From an uncultured Mucilaginibacter sp. (GTDB lineage: Bacteria > Bacteroidota > Bacteroidia > Sphingobacteriales > Sphingobacteriaceae): 64,000 nt of DNA. The stretch lies in assembly GCF_946479965.1 (NCBI RefSeq), contig NZ_CAMLHX010000015.1, positions 16,294 to 80,293 of the forward strand. Direction: 5' to 3'. The position numbers and the translations under genes are program-made. The notes below the pieces were generated by a model. That model was not told where the DNA came from. It worked only from the letters and a program-made list of their open reading frames with translations, and ran no database searches. Below, piece by piece: positions 53,444-61,202 of the stretch. Positions within the stretch are counted from its first letter, which is position 1, and each line of letters begins with the position of its first letter.

Positions 53444-53710
53444 TTATGCGTGTTCCAGATCGTCCTGGTATTCTTCTTCCGCACCTTTAATCTTAGTTTT
53501 GATGTTGTCAACTATCTTGTCTTTAAAGCCTACCAGGTTATCAATTTCGGCAGCGGCGGTTTCTTTGATAGAGTCGCCAAGGTTTTTTAATGATTCGGCC
53601 AGTTTATCGCGGGTTTCATCGCCTTTGCTGGGGGCAAACAATATTCCAAGGGCAGCACCTGCCGCCAAGCCGGCAAGCAGCGCAACAACTACTTTTGTGT
53701 TATCTTTCAT
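53444..53710 (-). CDS. YtxH domain protein
   Basis: 88 aa. One N-terminal membrane helix with small residues (VVVALLAGLAAGAALGILFAPSKGDETRDKLAESL, shown split: VVVALLAGLAAGAALGIL, FAPSKGDETRDKL), the FAPxxGxETR turn being the YtxH signature, then an amphipathic helix and an acidic end (GAEEEYQDDLEHA). YtxH proteins are membrane-associated and induced by stress (sigB regulon in Bacillus). A -7 box TATATTTG at 53763-53770 precedes it on the minus strand. First gene of the YtxH/holin-X/139-aa cluster. Confidence 0.85.
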   Translation of the reverse strand: MKDNTKVVVALLAGLAAGAALGILFAPSKGDETRDKLAESLKNLGDSIKETAAAEIDNLVGFKDKIVDNIKTKIKGAEEEYQDDLEHA

Positions 53711-53762
53711 AATAATGGTTTTTTAAGTTGAACTTTCTATTTATAACGACTAAATATCTTGC

Positions 53763-53770
53763 CAAATATA
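53763..53770 (-). promoter_or_regulatory. candidate -7 element for the YtxH cluster
   Basis: TATATTTG on the minus strand matches TAnnTTTG, about 53 nt before the ATG at 53710. No -33 TTG at the usual spacing. Confidence 0.35.
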
Positions 53771-53865
53771 TAAGCCGGTAGATTTTATTTGAATTTAAAC
53801 AAAAATCGCCTTTTTTTATATTAAAAAGATCAAATTATTGTTCAGAAAACTGTCCATGTGTCAGG

Positions 53866-54912
53866 TCAGACTTCTTCGTGTACAGATTGGATCCGCTCCA
53901 GCCTGTCGGCAGCAAGGCGGTTAGTTTCGTATATCTCAATCAACAATAAAAAGTACGAAAACAAAAGCGGACCAAAAACCAAACCTAATATACCAAATAG
54001 CGGTAAGCCAATAAATACGCCTATTACGGTTATAATGGGGTGAGTATTGGATACACGTTTGTTGATGATCATCCGTAATACATTATCAATATTGCCTATA
54101 AAAAGGACGCCGTATAACAATAATATCAGCCCTTTTAAGGGGTGCCCCTGGGCGTATAAAATAGCCGCGGCCGGTATGGTTAGGGTAGGCGCACCAACAA
54201 CAGGTAAAAACGAAATAAAAGCGCCTATAACGCCCCAAAAAAGAGGATCGGGGATACCTGCCAGCCAAAAGCCATTAGCCAGTAAAGCGCCCTGCACTAC
54301 GGCTATAAGGCCCTGGCCCAATACGTTTGAATAGGTAGAATTGCGCAGCTCCTCGGCAAATTTTAAGGCATATTGCTCGCGGAACGGGGCATATTTTAAT
54401 AAGCCCGCCTCAAATTGTTTTATCTGTACAAACATAAAGTACATCAAAAAATAACAAACCAGCAGCATTAACACAATATTAACCACACTGCCAATGAGAG
54501 ATGGAAAAAGCTCGGTTGCCGTTGTGCCTAATTTTTGAATACTTTCTTCGGCAAAATGAGGTTTGCCAATTGTTTTGCCGGCAAACTCGTCTATTTTAAC
54601 CAGCCACTCCTGTATAGGAAAGTTTTTGCTGTTCAGGTCGGATATTTTGCCTATCACCATAAGGCTGAGCGCCAGGAAAGGCAGTACTATAACCACAAAC
54701 GAAAAAAGGATGATCATAACGGCCACCAGCGACCGGTTCCATCCCTTTTTATCAACCATGTATAAATAAAATGGCCTGAAAATGGTGAAGAGCACAATGG
54801 CCCCCAGTATAGCGCTGAACAACCCGCTTAACGCATACGTTATAAAACAGCCCAATATTACTATACTGACCAGAATTATTGTGTTGCGTTGCTTATAGTT
54901 AAAAATTGACAT
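53866..54912 (-). CDS. AI-2E family transporter (PerM-like)
   Basis: 348 aa with about eight membrane helices in the AI-2E exporter/PerM pattern: N-terminal RNTIILVSIVILGCFITYALSGLFSAILGAIVL (as pairs of helices), a soluble central part (IGKISDLNSKNFPIQEWLVKIDEFAGKTIGKPH), then NSTYSNVLGQGLIAVVQGALLANGFWLAGIPDPLFWGVIGAFISFLPVVGAP region (SFLPVVG is diagnostic) and RVSNTHPIITVIGVFIGLPLFGILGLVFGPLL. Substrates of the family are diverse (autoinducer-2 export in E. coli TqsA, Na+/H+ exchange in others). Monocistronic. C-terminal tail ETNRLAADRLERIQSVHEEV is cytoplasmic and helical. Confidence 0.9.
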   Translation of the reverse strand: MSIFNYKQRNTIILVSIVILGCFITYALSGLFSAILGAIVLFTIFRPFYLYMVDKKGWNRSLVAVMIILFSFVVIVLPFLALSLMVIGKISDLNSKNFPIQEWLVKIDEFAGKTIGKPHFAEESIQKLGTTATELFPSLIGSVVNIVLMLLVCYFLMYFMFVQIKQFEAGLLKYAPFREQYALKFAEELRNSTYSNVLGQGLIAVVQGALLANGFWLAGIPDPLFWGVIGAFISFLPVVGAPTLTIPAAAILYAQGHPLKGLILLLYGVLFIGNIDNVLRMIINKRVSNTHPIITVIGVFIGLPLFGILGLVFGPLLFSYFLLLIEIYETNRLAADRLERIQSVHEEV

Positions 54913-54989
54913 GCAGTAAAATATATAAGCACAACAAAAATGCGCAGAAAAGTTTTAGCCTATAATTATTAAATATTTTTTGAACCAGC

Positions 54990-55187
54990 CTATGGCATTT
55001 CTTTCACCAGGGCATCAATTTTTGAAGCGCTGTCTGCAATGGTATCAATACAAAATTTAACGTCGTTGGTGGGGTTGCTTACTTCGTGTTTAATGGTTTC
55101 TAAAGCAAGTTGAATGTTGGAAAGCTGATTTTTTATATCATGTTTAATTAAACGTAGCGTCTTCATGTCAACCTGTTTACTCTCCAT
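54990..55187 (-). CDS. stand-alone DHp-like (histidine phosphotransfer) protein of 65 aa
   Basis: 65 aa forming a two-helix hairpin: TLRLIKHDIKNQLSNIQLALETIKHEV and VKFCIDTIADSASKIDALVKEM. The H16-D-I-K-N-x-L-S-N-I stretch matches the phospho-acceptor site of HisKA domains. No ATPase domain follows. The ATG directly abuts the stop of the sigma-54 regulator gene (TAA then ATG, no spacer), so the two are translationally coupled. It may receive phosphate from another kinase or hand it to the regulator's receiver, or dimerise with it; function inferred. Such short genes are easily missed. Confidence 0.75.
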   Translation of the reverse strand: MESKQVDMKTLRLIKHDIKNQLSNIQLALETIKHEVSNPTNDVKFCIDTIADSASKIDALVKEMP

Positions 55188-56591
55188 TTATTTAAGATTG
55201 ATGGCCTTCATTTTATTATAAAGGGTTTTCCTGTCTATCTGCAAAATTTCTGCTGCCTTAGTTTTATTAAAGTTCACTTCGCGCAATACCTTCAATATTG
55301 TTTCATATTCAGCCTCAAGCGCAGCGTTCTTCAAATCGTGGTATGGTGCCGCTTGCGCAGTCGGTTGATCGGTTGTCTTACCTTGCGAATGATCGATTGC
55401 CGGCATCCTGTGGTTTGATATTTCTAACGGCAACGATTTGGTGGTGATCTCGCTACCCTCGCTTATCAACGCTGCGCGGCGCACTATATTTTTCAGCTCG
55501 CGTACGTTACCCGGCCAACGATAGTTCTTAAAGCATTCAATCGTTTCGGGCGCGAAGGTGGTTACATTCCTGCCCAGTTCTTTGTTCGCTTCCTCTAAAA
55601 AGTATTCTGCCAATAAAAAAATATCGTTTCCACGCTCGCGCAATGGCGGCATATAGATACTAAACTCATTAAAGCGATGGTAAAGATCCTCGCGGAAACG
55701 GCCTTTCTGTATGCCTTCCTGCAGGTTCTCGTTGGTTGCCACAATAATGCGTACATCCAGGTCTATCTCTTTTGTGCTGCCAATTCTTTTAACCTTACGT
55801 TCCTGCACGGTTCTAAGCAAAGCGGCCTGTATCTCGTAGGATAGGTTGCCCACCTCATCCAAAAACAAGGTACCACCGTTAGCCATTTCAAAGTGGCCTA
55901 TTTTGGTAGCAAAAGCCCCGGTGAAAGAACCCTTTTCGTGCCCGAAAAACTCGCTTGCGGCTAGTTCTTTGGTTAACGATCCGCAGTCCATAGCTATAAA
56001 CGGTTGGTTGTGCCTGTTGCTGTGCAGGTGGATGCTTTTAGCAACTTCCTCTTTACCTGTACCGCTTTCGCCTAAAATAATTACGCTGTAATTGGTTGGT
56101 GCTACTAATTCTATCTGCCTGTGCAGTTCTTTTGACGCCCGGCTGGTACCCACCACAAAACCCGAAAGATTTTGCCTTTTGCCGGCTTTTAAAACAATAG
56201 GAGTATCTTCTTCATCCTCAACCAAAGCATGGTGCGTTTCAATGGCCTTGGTTATGGTATTTAATATTTCGTCGGGATAGAGCGGCTTGGTGATATAATC
56301 ATAGGCGCCCATTTTGATCAGCTCAACCGCCATCTTTATATCAGAATAGCCGGTGATGATAATTACGCCTGTTTTTGGGTATTGGGTCTTGATCTTCTTC
56401 AGCATTTCGCGGCCATCGGTGTCTTCCAGTCTGAAATCGCATAAAACAAGGTCAAACGCCTCGGTTTTGAGAATTTCCATACCACTGTTACCGCTTGACG
56501 CTGTATTTACATCAAAGCCATTACGGGTTAAAAACTTCGACAACAATAAGGCAACGTTAACTTCATCGTCTATGATGAGTATTTTTTTCAT
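55188..56591 (-). CDS. sigma-54-dependent response regulator (NtrC/AtoC family)
   Basis: 467 aa. Receiver (1-120): IDDEVNVALLLSKFL, phospho-acceptor Asp about residue 51 in LVLCDFRLEDTDG, IITGYSD, YITKPL. AAA+ ATPase (about 145-375): Walker A GESGTGKEE, sigma-54 contact loop GSFTGAFA (GAFTGA family, with S for A), Walker B GGTLFLDEVGNL, RERKVKRIGS. C-terminal Fis-type HTH (about 425-465): ILKVLREVNFNKTKAAEILQIDRKTLYNKMK. It should activate sigma-54 promoters when phosphorylated. No histidine kinase is encoded beside it; the next gene is the 65-aa DHp-like protein. Confidence 0.95.
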   Translation of the reverse strand: MKKILIIDDEVNVALLLSKFLTRNGFDVNTASSGNSGMEILKTEAFDLVLCDFRLEDTDGREMLKKIKTQYPKTGVIIITGYSDIKMAVELIKMGAYDYITKPLYPDEILNTITKAIETHHALVEDEEDTPIVLKAGKRQNLSGFVVGTSRASKELHRQIELVAPTNYSVIILGESGTGKEEVAKSIHLHSNRHNQPFIAMDCGSLTKELAASEFFGHEKGSFTGAFATKIGHFEMANGGTLFLDEVGNLSYEIQAALLRTVQERKVKRIGSTKEIDLDVRIIVATNENLQEGIQKGRFREDLYHRFNEFSIYMPPLRERGNDIFLLAEYFLEEANKELGRNVTTFAPETIECFKNYRWPGNVRELKNIVRRAALISEGSEITTKSLPLEISNHRMPAIDHSQGKTTDQPTAQAAPYHDLKNAALEAEYETILKVLREVNFNKTKAAEILQIDRKTLYNKMKAINLK

Positions 56592-56723
56592 ATAAGCGTT
56601 TAGAATTACCAGGCAGATGTACCCAAGCCGTTAAATTACACAAAAATATTAATAGTAATCATTTCAAATAACGAAAAAAAATTTTGCGGGACAAAATATA
56701 TCCAAAAAAGCGGGGAAAATAAA

Positions 56724-56751
56724 AAGGGGAATGCAAATCTACATTCCCCTT
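56724..56751 (-). terminator. Rho-independent terminator of the outer-membrane barrel gene
   Basis: Perfect 10-bp stem AAGGGGAATG / CATTCCCCTT with 8-nt loop; followed on the minus strand by TTTTATTTT. It starts 25 nt after the stop at 56776. Confidence 0.85.
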
Positions 56752-56775
56752 CTTTTACAAATGTTGTGATTGTAA

Positions 56776-57351
56776 TTACTTGGTATCAAACGCATAAGCC
56801 AGACGCAGACCTAAAAAGTTGATCTTGCTATCGCTAACCAGGCTGTTAAATTTGGTGCTGGCCTCATAACGCACACCGGCATCAATGTAGCTTTTGTTAC
56901 CTACCGGGAACTGGATACCTACTTGTGGTGCCCAGATAAAAGCAGCTGACTTATCAAAACCCAGGTCTTTTTTGTTTAAAGCTATACCGGCACCGGCTTC
57001 ACCCTGGATGTAGAAGTTACTTACAGGGAAGAATTTTAAACCTGCTTTAACCGGCAGCAATTGAATATCAGTTGCTGATACAGCTCCAACGGTTTTACCG
57101 AAGATGTTGTTATAACCCGCGTTAACGGTAACAAACAACTGGCTGGCAACAGGGATATCGGCTTGTACCGATCCGCCCAGGTTCCAGTTATAGGCATCAT
57201 TTAATTTGCCTGTAGGGATACCGGTTTCTACACCGATACTTAAACGTACGCCATTTGCATTGGTAGATGTAGGGGCGGTTTGTGCTTTTGCGGCAAAGGT
57301 AAGACCAGCAAATGCCACAACTAATGCTGAAATTTTTAATGTACTTTTCAT
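56776..57351 (-). CDS. outer-membrane beta-barrel protein
   Basis: 191 aa with signal peptide (1-23, ending AKAQ). The mature protein alternates polar and hydrophobic residues in eight or so strands (VRLSIGVETGIPTGKLND, GGSVQADIPVASQLFVTVNAGYNNIF, LPVKAGLKFFPVSNFYIQGEAGAGIAL, AAFIWAPQVGIQFPVGNKSYIDAGVRYEA) and ends in a barrel-type final residue pattern (LRLAYAF). It matches the small porin/OmpX-like family (outer membrane beta-barrel domain, PF13505 type). Role unknown. Two palindromes in the 280-nt upstream region are operator candidates. Confidence 0.85.
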   Translation of the reverse strand: MKSTLKISALVVAFAGLTFAAKAQTAPTSTNANGVRLSIGVETGIPTGKLNDAYNWNLGGSVQADIPVASQLFVTVNAGYNNIFGKTVGAVSATDIQLLPVKAGLKFFPVSNFYIQGEAGAGIALNKKDLGFDKSAAFIWAPQVGIQFPVGNKSYIDAGVRYEASTKFNSLVSDSKINFLGLRLAYAFDTK

Positions 57352-57444
57352 GGTATTTTATATTAATTGTTGTGATGTGTTTTTGTAACACGGGGCAAAT
57401 TAAAGCAACAATTTATATACGATTTATCAGGCAAAAGTCACGAT

Positions 57445-57462
57445 TAATCAATCGATTGATTA
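57445..57462. promoter_or_regulatory. 18-bp perfect palindrome TAATCAATCGATTGATTA upstream of the barrel gene
   Basis: Lies 94 nt before the barrel gene start, on the side of its promoter; a second inverted repeat TGACTAAA-N7-TTTAGTCA follows at 57479-57501. No T-run after either hairpin, so they look like protein-binding sites, not terminators. Confidence 0.45.
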
Positions 57463-57633
57463 TCAATATTTTAATTTTTGACTAAATGGGGATTTTAGTC
57501 AGCATAGTGTAAAAATGTGTTTTGAAGTAGTAATTCGGTGTCCATAACAAGCGCGGTTTGCGATGCAATCTCCATTTTAAGCATTCGTCGCAGACGGCGC
57601 AATAAAAGCCCCTATCTGCGGGTTGCTTATATA

Positions 57634-57921
57634 CTATAACATCGTATCTTGCCTGTTATCCCAGAAAAATAAAATCTCAATAGTAGTCTCGTTTACCAAG
57701 TAAAAAACCGAACAGTTTTTATGAATGAAGCCTCTTCGCACATTGGTGTTCGATTCAATTGATTGAAAAATAAGAGGCGATGCACGGATGGTTTCTATGA
57801 CTTTTACCGTTCGTTGTTTAAACTCACCCACGTATTTGTCTCCCCATCTATTACGCAGCTGCTCTGCAATTTCATCAAAAGTATCTAAGGCTACGGGAGA
57901 ATATTTTAATAAATAGACCAT
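57634..57921 (-). CDS. ParE/RelE-superfamily toxin
   Basis: 95 aa. MVYLLKYSPVALDTFDEIAEQLRNRWGDKYVGEFKQRTVKVIETIRASPLIFQSIE (shown split: VYLLKYSPVALDTFDEIAEQL, GEFKQRTVKVIETIRASP) and RRGFIHKNCSVFYLVNETTIEILFFWDNRQD are the ParE helix-strand layout. ParE toxins poison DNA gyrase; RelE relatives cleave mRNA on the ribosome. The ATG abuts the antitoxin stop directly. Catalytic RelE residues are not obvious, so ParE-like is preferred. Last gene before a 280-nt region with two palindromes. Confidence 0.85.
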   Translation of the reverse strand: MVYLLKYSPVALDTFDEIAEQLRNRWGDKYVGEFKQRTVKVIETIRASPLIFQSIESNTNVRRGFIHKNCSVFYLVNETTIEILFFWDNRQDTML

Positions 57922-58125
57922 TTATTGCACGCCGATTCGCCTTTTAAATTCGTCATGTGTAAAAAAATGTCCTGCCGCTATATCATCCTGGCCTTTCTTT
58001 ATACCCTTTAAAACGTGTGGCGGAAGTTCCTCATCATCTTTTGCGAACGGTATATCTAAAGCTTCTAAAAATGCTTTCACCACTTTTTCCTGTTCCTCTG
58101 TTGGATGTATTACAAACGTGCTCAT
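57922..58125 (-). CDS. antitoxin of the ParE-type pair (DUF2683-like)
   Basis: 67 aa from the ATG at 58123-58125; the longer frame starts with TTG. MSTFVIHPTEEQEKVVKAFLEALDIPFAKDD (split: FVIHPTEEQEKVVKAFLEAL) resembles DUF2683-type antitoxins, which pair with ParE-like toxins in Bacteroidota: an N-terminal strand for DNA binding as a ribbon-like dimer, and a C-terminal tail (HDEFKRRIGVQ) that would wrap the toxin. Immediately upstream of and coupled to the toxin gene. A TAnnTTTG-like box (58129-58136) lies so near the ATG that the mRNA might be leaderless. Confidence 0.8.
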   Translation of the reverse strand: MSTFVIHPTEEQEKVVKAFLEALDIPFAKDDEELPPHVLKGIKKGQDDIAAGHFFTHDEFKRRIGVQ

Positions 58126-58262
58126 AAACAAATTTACTTAAAAATATCTTAAACAAAAAAGCCACCCCTTGCGGAATGGCTCATATATCTTGACTCTTGT
58201 TTCTTGATCCTGATTTTATCCCAAAATTACAATTTGATCTCAACTTCGACACTGTTTGGTCA

Positions 58263-58418
58263 TCCAAGTATTGATATCTTACGTTTAGATATTTCCGTAG
58301 CAACATTTAATTCAAACAGAAGTTTTTTATAAGCCGTTGTACCAAATGGTCTAATTAAATATCGAAGGGCTTTTATTTTTCTATCTTCCTCTAAAAAATA
58401 AACTTCGTACTCAAAAAG
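58263..58418 (-). pseudogene. possible relict reading frame overlapping the end of the dehydrogenase gene
   Basis: A 52-codon open stretch on the minus strand ending at a TGA (58260-58262), with protein-like composition (EEDRKIKALRYLIRPFG, YKKLLFELNVATEISKRK). It has no ATG, GTG or TTG start and its upstream part overlaps the dehydrogenase 3' end in another frame. It may be the tail of a gene lost when the dehydrogenase moved in, or chance. The rest of the 58126-58390 gap shows no gene. Confidence 0.25.
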
Positions 58419-60013
58419 TTAGACGACTGGTCCTGCACAATATCATTAAACAGGTGCTTATTGGTCTCGTTCAGTTTAGTAGCCACCAGTGAGCGGATAG
58501 AGAAGGACCGCAAGGCATCGTGCACAGAAAGTGTACCTTCGGCGCTGTCTTTGCGGCCGGTGAACGGAAACACATCGGGGCCGCGCTGGCACTGGCTGTT
58601 AACGTTTACGCGGCTAACCAGGTTAACAAACGGATCTATCAATGACGCTATCTCATCGGCGTCATCACTAAAAATACTTACCTGCTGCCCGTGCGGCGAA
58701 TCTATCTGGTAGGCAACGGCCTCTTCAATATCAGTAAACGGCACAACGGGAATAACCGGGCCAAACTGCTCCTCGCGGAAGATCTTCATTTTATCATTAA
58801 CCGGATACAAAATGGCCGGATATACAAACGATGCTACATTATCGCCGCCGTTAGGGTTAACCACCTGCGCGCCGTTGGCCACTGCATCGGCAATGGTATC
58901 TTTTAAAAAGGCTGGTTTATGTGGTTCGGGCAGGGGCGTTAGTTTAACGTCTTTATCCCAGGGCATACCAAAAGGTAGTTTGGCCACGGCATCGCTTAAT
59001 AATTTCAAAAACTCATCGGCTACTTCTTTATGTACATAAATGATCTTTATAGCTGTGCAACGCTGCCCGTTGAATGACAAGGCACCCAAAATACATTCGC
59101 TAACCGCCAGTTGCAGGTCGGCGTGTTTGGTAACAATAGCCAGGTTCTTGGCATCCAAACTTAAAACCGCACGCAGGCGGTTTATTTTAGGGTGACGCTT
59201 TTTCAGATCATTAGCCACTTTGCTCGAACCTATAAACGCCAGCACATTAATGTTGCCTGTGGCCATTAGTCCGGGTGTAACTGTTGCGCCCCGTCCGTAA
59301 ATGGTATTTACCACGCCCTTAGGGAATGATTCCTGGAAAGCCTTTAGCAACGGGTAGTGCAGCAACGTGCCGTGTTTAGGTGGTTTAAATAGCAGCGTGT
59401 TGCCCATTATAAGGGCGGGTATAAGCGTGGTAAAGGTTTCGTTAAGGGGATAGTTGAACGGCCCCATACACAGCACCACGCCCAGCGGCGAACGCCTTAC
59501 CTGCGCGATAACGCCATCAGCAATTTGAAAGCGCGACGACAGGCGGTCGATATCCTTCAGCTCGTCTATTGTCGCGTTAATATATTCAACGGTGCGGTCA
59601 AACTCCTTGGCTGAGTCGGCGTGCGATTTGCCGATCTCCCACATGATCAATTTGATAACCAAACTGCGCTGTTCACTCATTTTAAAAACAAAGCGTTCCA
59701 GGCATTTAATGCGATCGTCCACACTCATGGTGGGCCATTCGCCGCGACCATTGTTGTAAGCGCCGATGGCTGCTTCCATGGCCTCGGTGGCTTCCTTTTC
59801 TGTACAAACGGGGTAGCTGCCTATATACTTAGGTTTTAACCCATCCGGACCGGGAATACAAACCGGCGAATATACATCTGCCATAGGGCCATCCCAGGGC
59901 TTCATTTCTCCATTGCACAGGTATTCGCGCTGGTGTATCTCTTCTATCCTGAACTGTTCGGGTATGTGGTCCTCCTCAACAAAAATGGAGGTGATCTGAT
60001 CGTGAAAACTCAT
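58391..60013 (-). CDS. NADP-dependent glyceraldehyde-3-phosphate dehydrogenase-like aldehyde dehydrogenase (GapN type)
   Basis: 540 aa, ALDH superfamily. N-terminal Rossmann part: GPFNYPLNETFTTLIPALIMGNTLLFKPPKHG (motifs NYP and KPP), GSSKVAND; catalytic Cys in SFNGQRCTAIKII (about residue 317). GapN enzymes oxidise glyceraldehyde-3-phosphate to 3-phosphoglycerate with NADP+, bypassing phosphorylation. Bacteroidota/algal-type GapN have about 530-540 aa, as here. The ELGGK-like motif reads LSLDAKN, so the usual catalytic Glu is replaced. Monocistronic, no clear terminator. Other semialdehyde substrates cannot be excluded. Confidence 0.8.
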   Translation of the reverse strand: MSFHDQITSIFVEEDHIPEQFRIEEIHQREYLCNGEMKPWDGPMADVYSPVCIPGPDGLKPKYIGSYPVCTEKEATEAMEAAIGAYNNGRGEWPTMSVDDRIKCLERFVFKMSEQRSLVIKLIMWEIGKSHADSAKEFDRTVEYINATIDELKDIDRLSSRFQIADGVIAQVRRSPLGVVLCMGPFNYPLNETFTTLIPALIMGNTLLFKPPKHGTLLHYPLLKAFQESFPKGVVNTIYGRGATVTPGLMATGNINVLAFIGSSKVANDLKKRHPKINRLRAVLSLDAKNLAIVTKHADLQLAVSECILGALSFNGQRCTAIKIIYVHKEVADEFLKLLSDAVAKLPFGMPWDKDVKLTPLPEPHKPAFLKDTIADAVANGAQVVNPNGGDNVASFVYPAILYPVNDKMKIFREEQFGPVIPVVPFTDIEEAVAYQIDSPHGQQVSIFSDDADEIASLIDPFVNLVSRVNVNSQCQRGPDVFPFTGRKDSAEGTLSVHDALRSFSIRSLVATKLNETNKHLFNDIVQDQSSNFLSTKFIF

Positions 60014-60170
60014 AGGCGTGTGTTTAGTTCTGTGTGCGTATTAAAGCACAACGCAATATCGTAGTTTTTGTAACAAGAATGATATAAAATTTATAATTAA
60101 CAGGATTACTAAAAAGATAGTTTGGGCCAATTTATTTTCTCATTTTAGCTGTATAAACCTTGCACTAATT

Positions 60171-61151
60171 ATGCGATCGATATTGTTTTTTATACTACTT
60201 GTTCCTTTCGCTTTTGTTGGCGCGCTTAAAGCTGTGCCAGGTATTAAACATACCAGCCATACAGCTATGTCCTTAAAATCCAAACCAGCCGGAATTGATA
60301 CCAACATAGTTGTTTGGTTTGAGGGCAAGCCCCTACGCTATTATCAATACATAAAATATCTTAAAACAGGGGTGTACGCCATAAGCAGCCGGTTTAACTT
60401 TAATGAAGGGCGTGTAGAAGAAGGGAACAAAGAGCTGAGAAAATTGGATGATAAATGGCTAAAAAATGCAAGTATGGATGCCGCATCTATAGACAAACGC
60501 ATTGAGCAAATGTTGTATAAACCAGCCATGAAATCGTTAAGTCAATTAGATACCAACATTATAGTTTACCAGAATAAGCGACCTTTAAGATATTACCAAT
60601 ATATGCCCATCCTGCTAACAGGTAAATACGTGGTGCGCATGGATAGCGGGAAAAGGTGGATAGGAGGGCTTGAAGGGCAGGGGCTTGCATATTTTACCAG
60701 AGATAGTATTACTACCAACAACGCGATAGTTAACTGGATGAACAGGGCCGACAGAATTATTGTAGAAAAAGCCAAACGCAGACTATATATAGAGCGAAAT
60801 GGCAAACGCTTATTTGATTTCCCGATAAACCTGGGCAAATCGCCGGTGGGGCATAAATTAAAGGAAGGGGATGGGCGCACGCCGGAAGGGCTATATTATT
60901 TGGATTACAATATTAATGTAGAAGCATCGTATCACCTGGGTTTCCATATTTCGTACCCCAATGCCGATGATATTGCCCGCGCTAAAAAACAAGGTGTTAA
61001 GCCCGGTGGCGATATAATGATACACGGCACCAGCCCGGCGCGGAGTAAATTAAAAGACTGGACGAATGGTTGTATAGCTATAGCAAATAACCATTTAGAT
61101 ACCATTATGAAGTATCAATATCGCACTATCCCTATTGAAATAAGGAAGTAA
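60171..61151 (+). CDS. secreted L,D-transpeptidase (YkuD domain) with duplicated N-terminal repeat
   Basis: 326 aa with a signal peptide or anchor (1-23). Residues about 44-75 (DTNIVVWFEGKPLRYYQYIKYLKTGVYAIS, in pieces) and 128-160 (DTNIIVYQNKRPLRYYQYMPILLTGKYVV, in pieces) are two copies of a segment with the core KPLRYYQY / RPLRYYQY. The YkuD domain spans about 195-326: IIVEKAKRRLYIERNGKRL, PVGHKLKEGDGRTPEGLYYLD, MIHGTSPARSKLKDWTNGCIAIAN with the catalytic Cys (about residue 301) in the HxxxxxxxxWTxGCxA context. Forms 3-3 cross-links or attaches proteins to peptidoglycan in the periplasm. Confidence 0.88.
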   Translation: MRSILFFILLVPFAFVGALKAVPGIKHTSHTAMSLKSKPAGIDTNIVVWFEGKPLRYYQYIKYLKTGVYAISSRFNFNEGRVEEGNKELRKLDDKWLKNASMDAASIDKRIEQMLYKPAMKSLSQLDTNIIVYQNKRPLRYYQYMPILLTGKYVVRMDSGKRWIGGLEGQGLAYFTRDSITTNNAIVNWMNRADRIIVEKAKRRLYIERNGKRLFDFPINLGKSPVGHKLKEGDGRTPEGLYYLDYNINVEASYHLGFHISYPNADDIARAKKQGVKPGGDIMIHGTSPARSKLKDWTNGCIAIANNHLDTIMKYQYRTIPIEIRK

Positions 61152-61202
61152 AATTATATTTTCGCAACTTTAATTCATATGTTTCCAACCTATACCGGCA
61201 CC

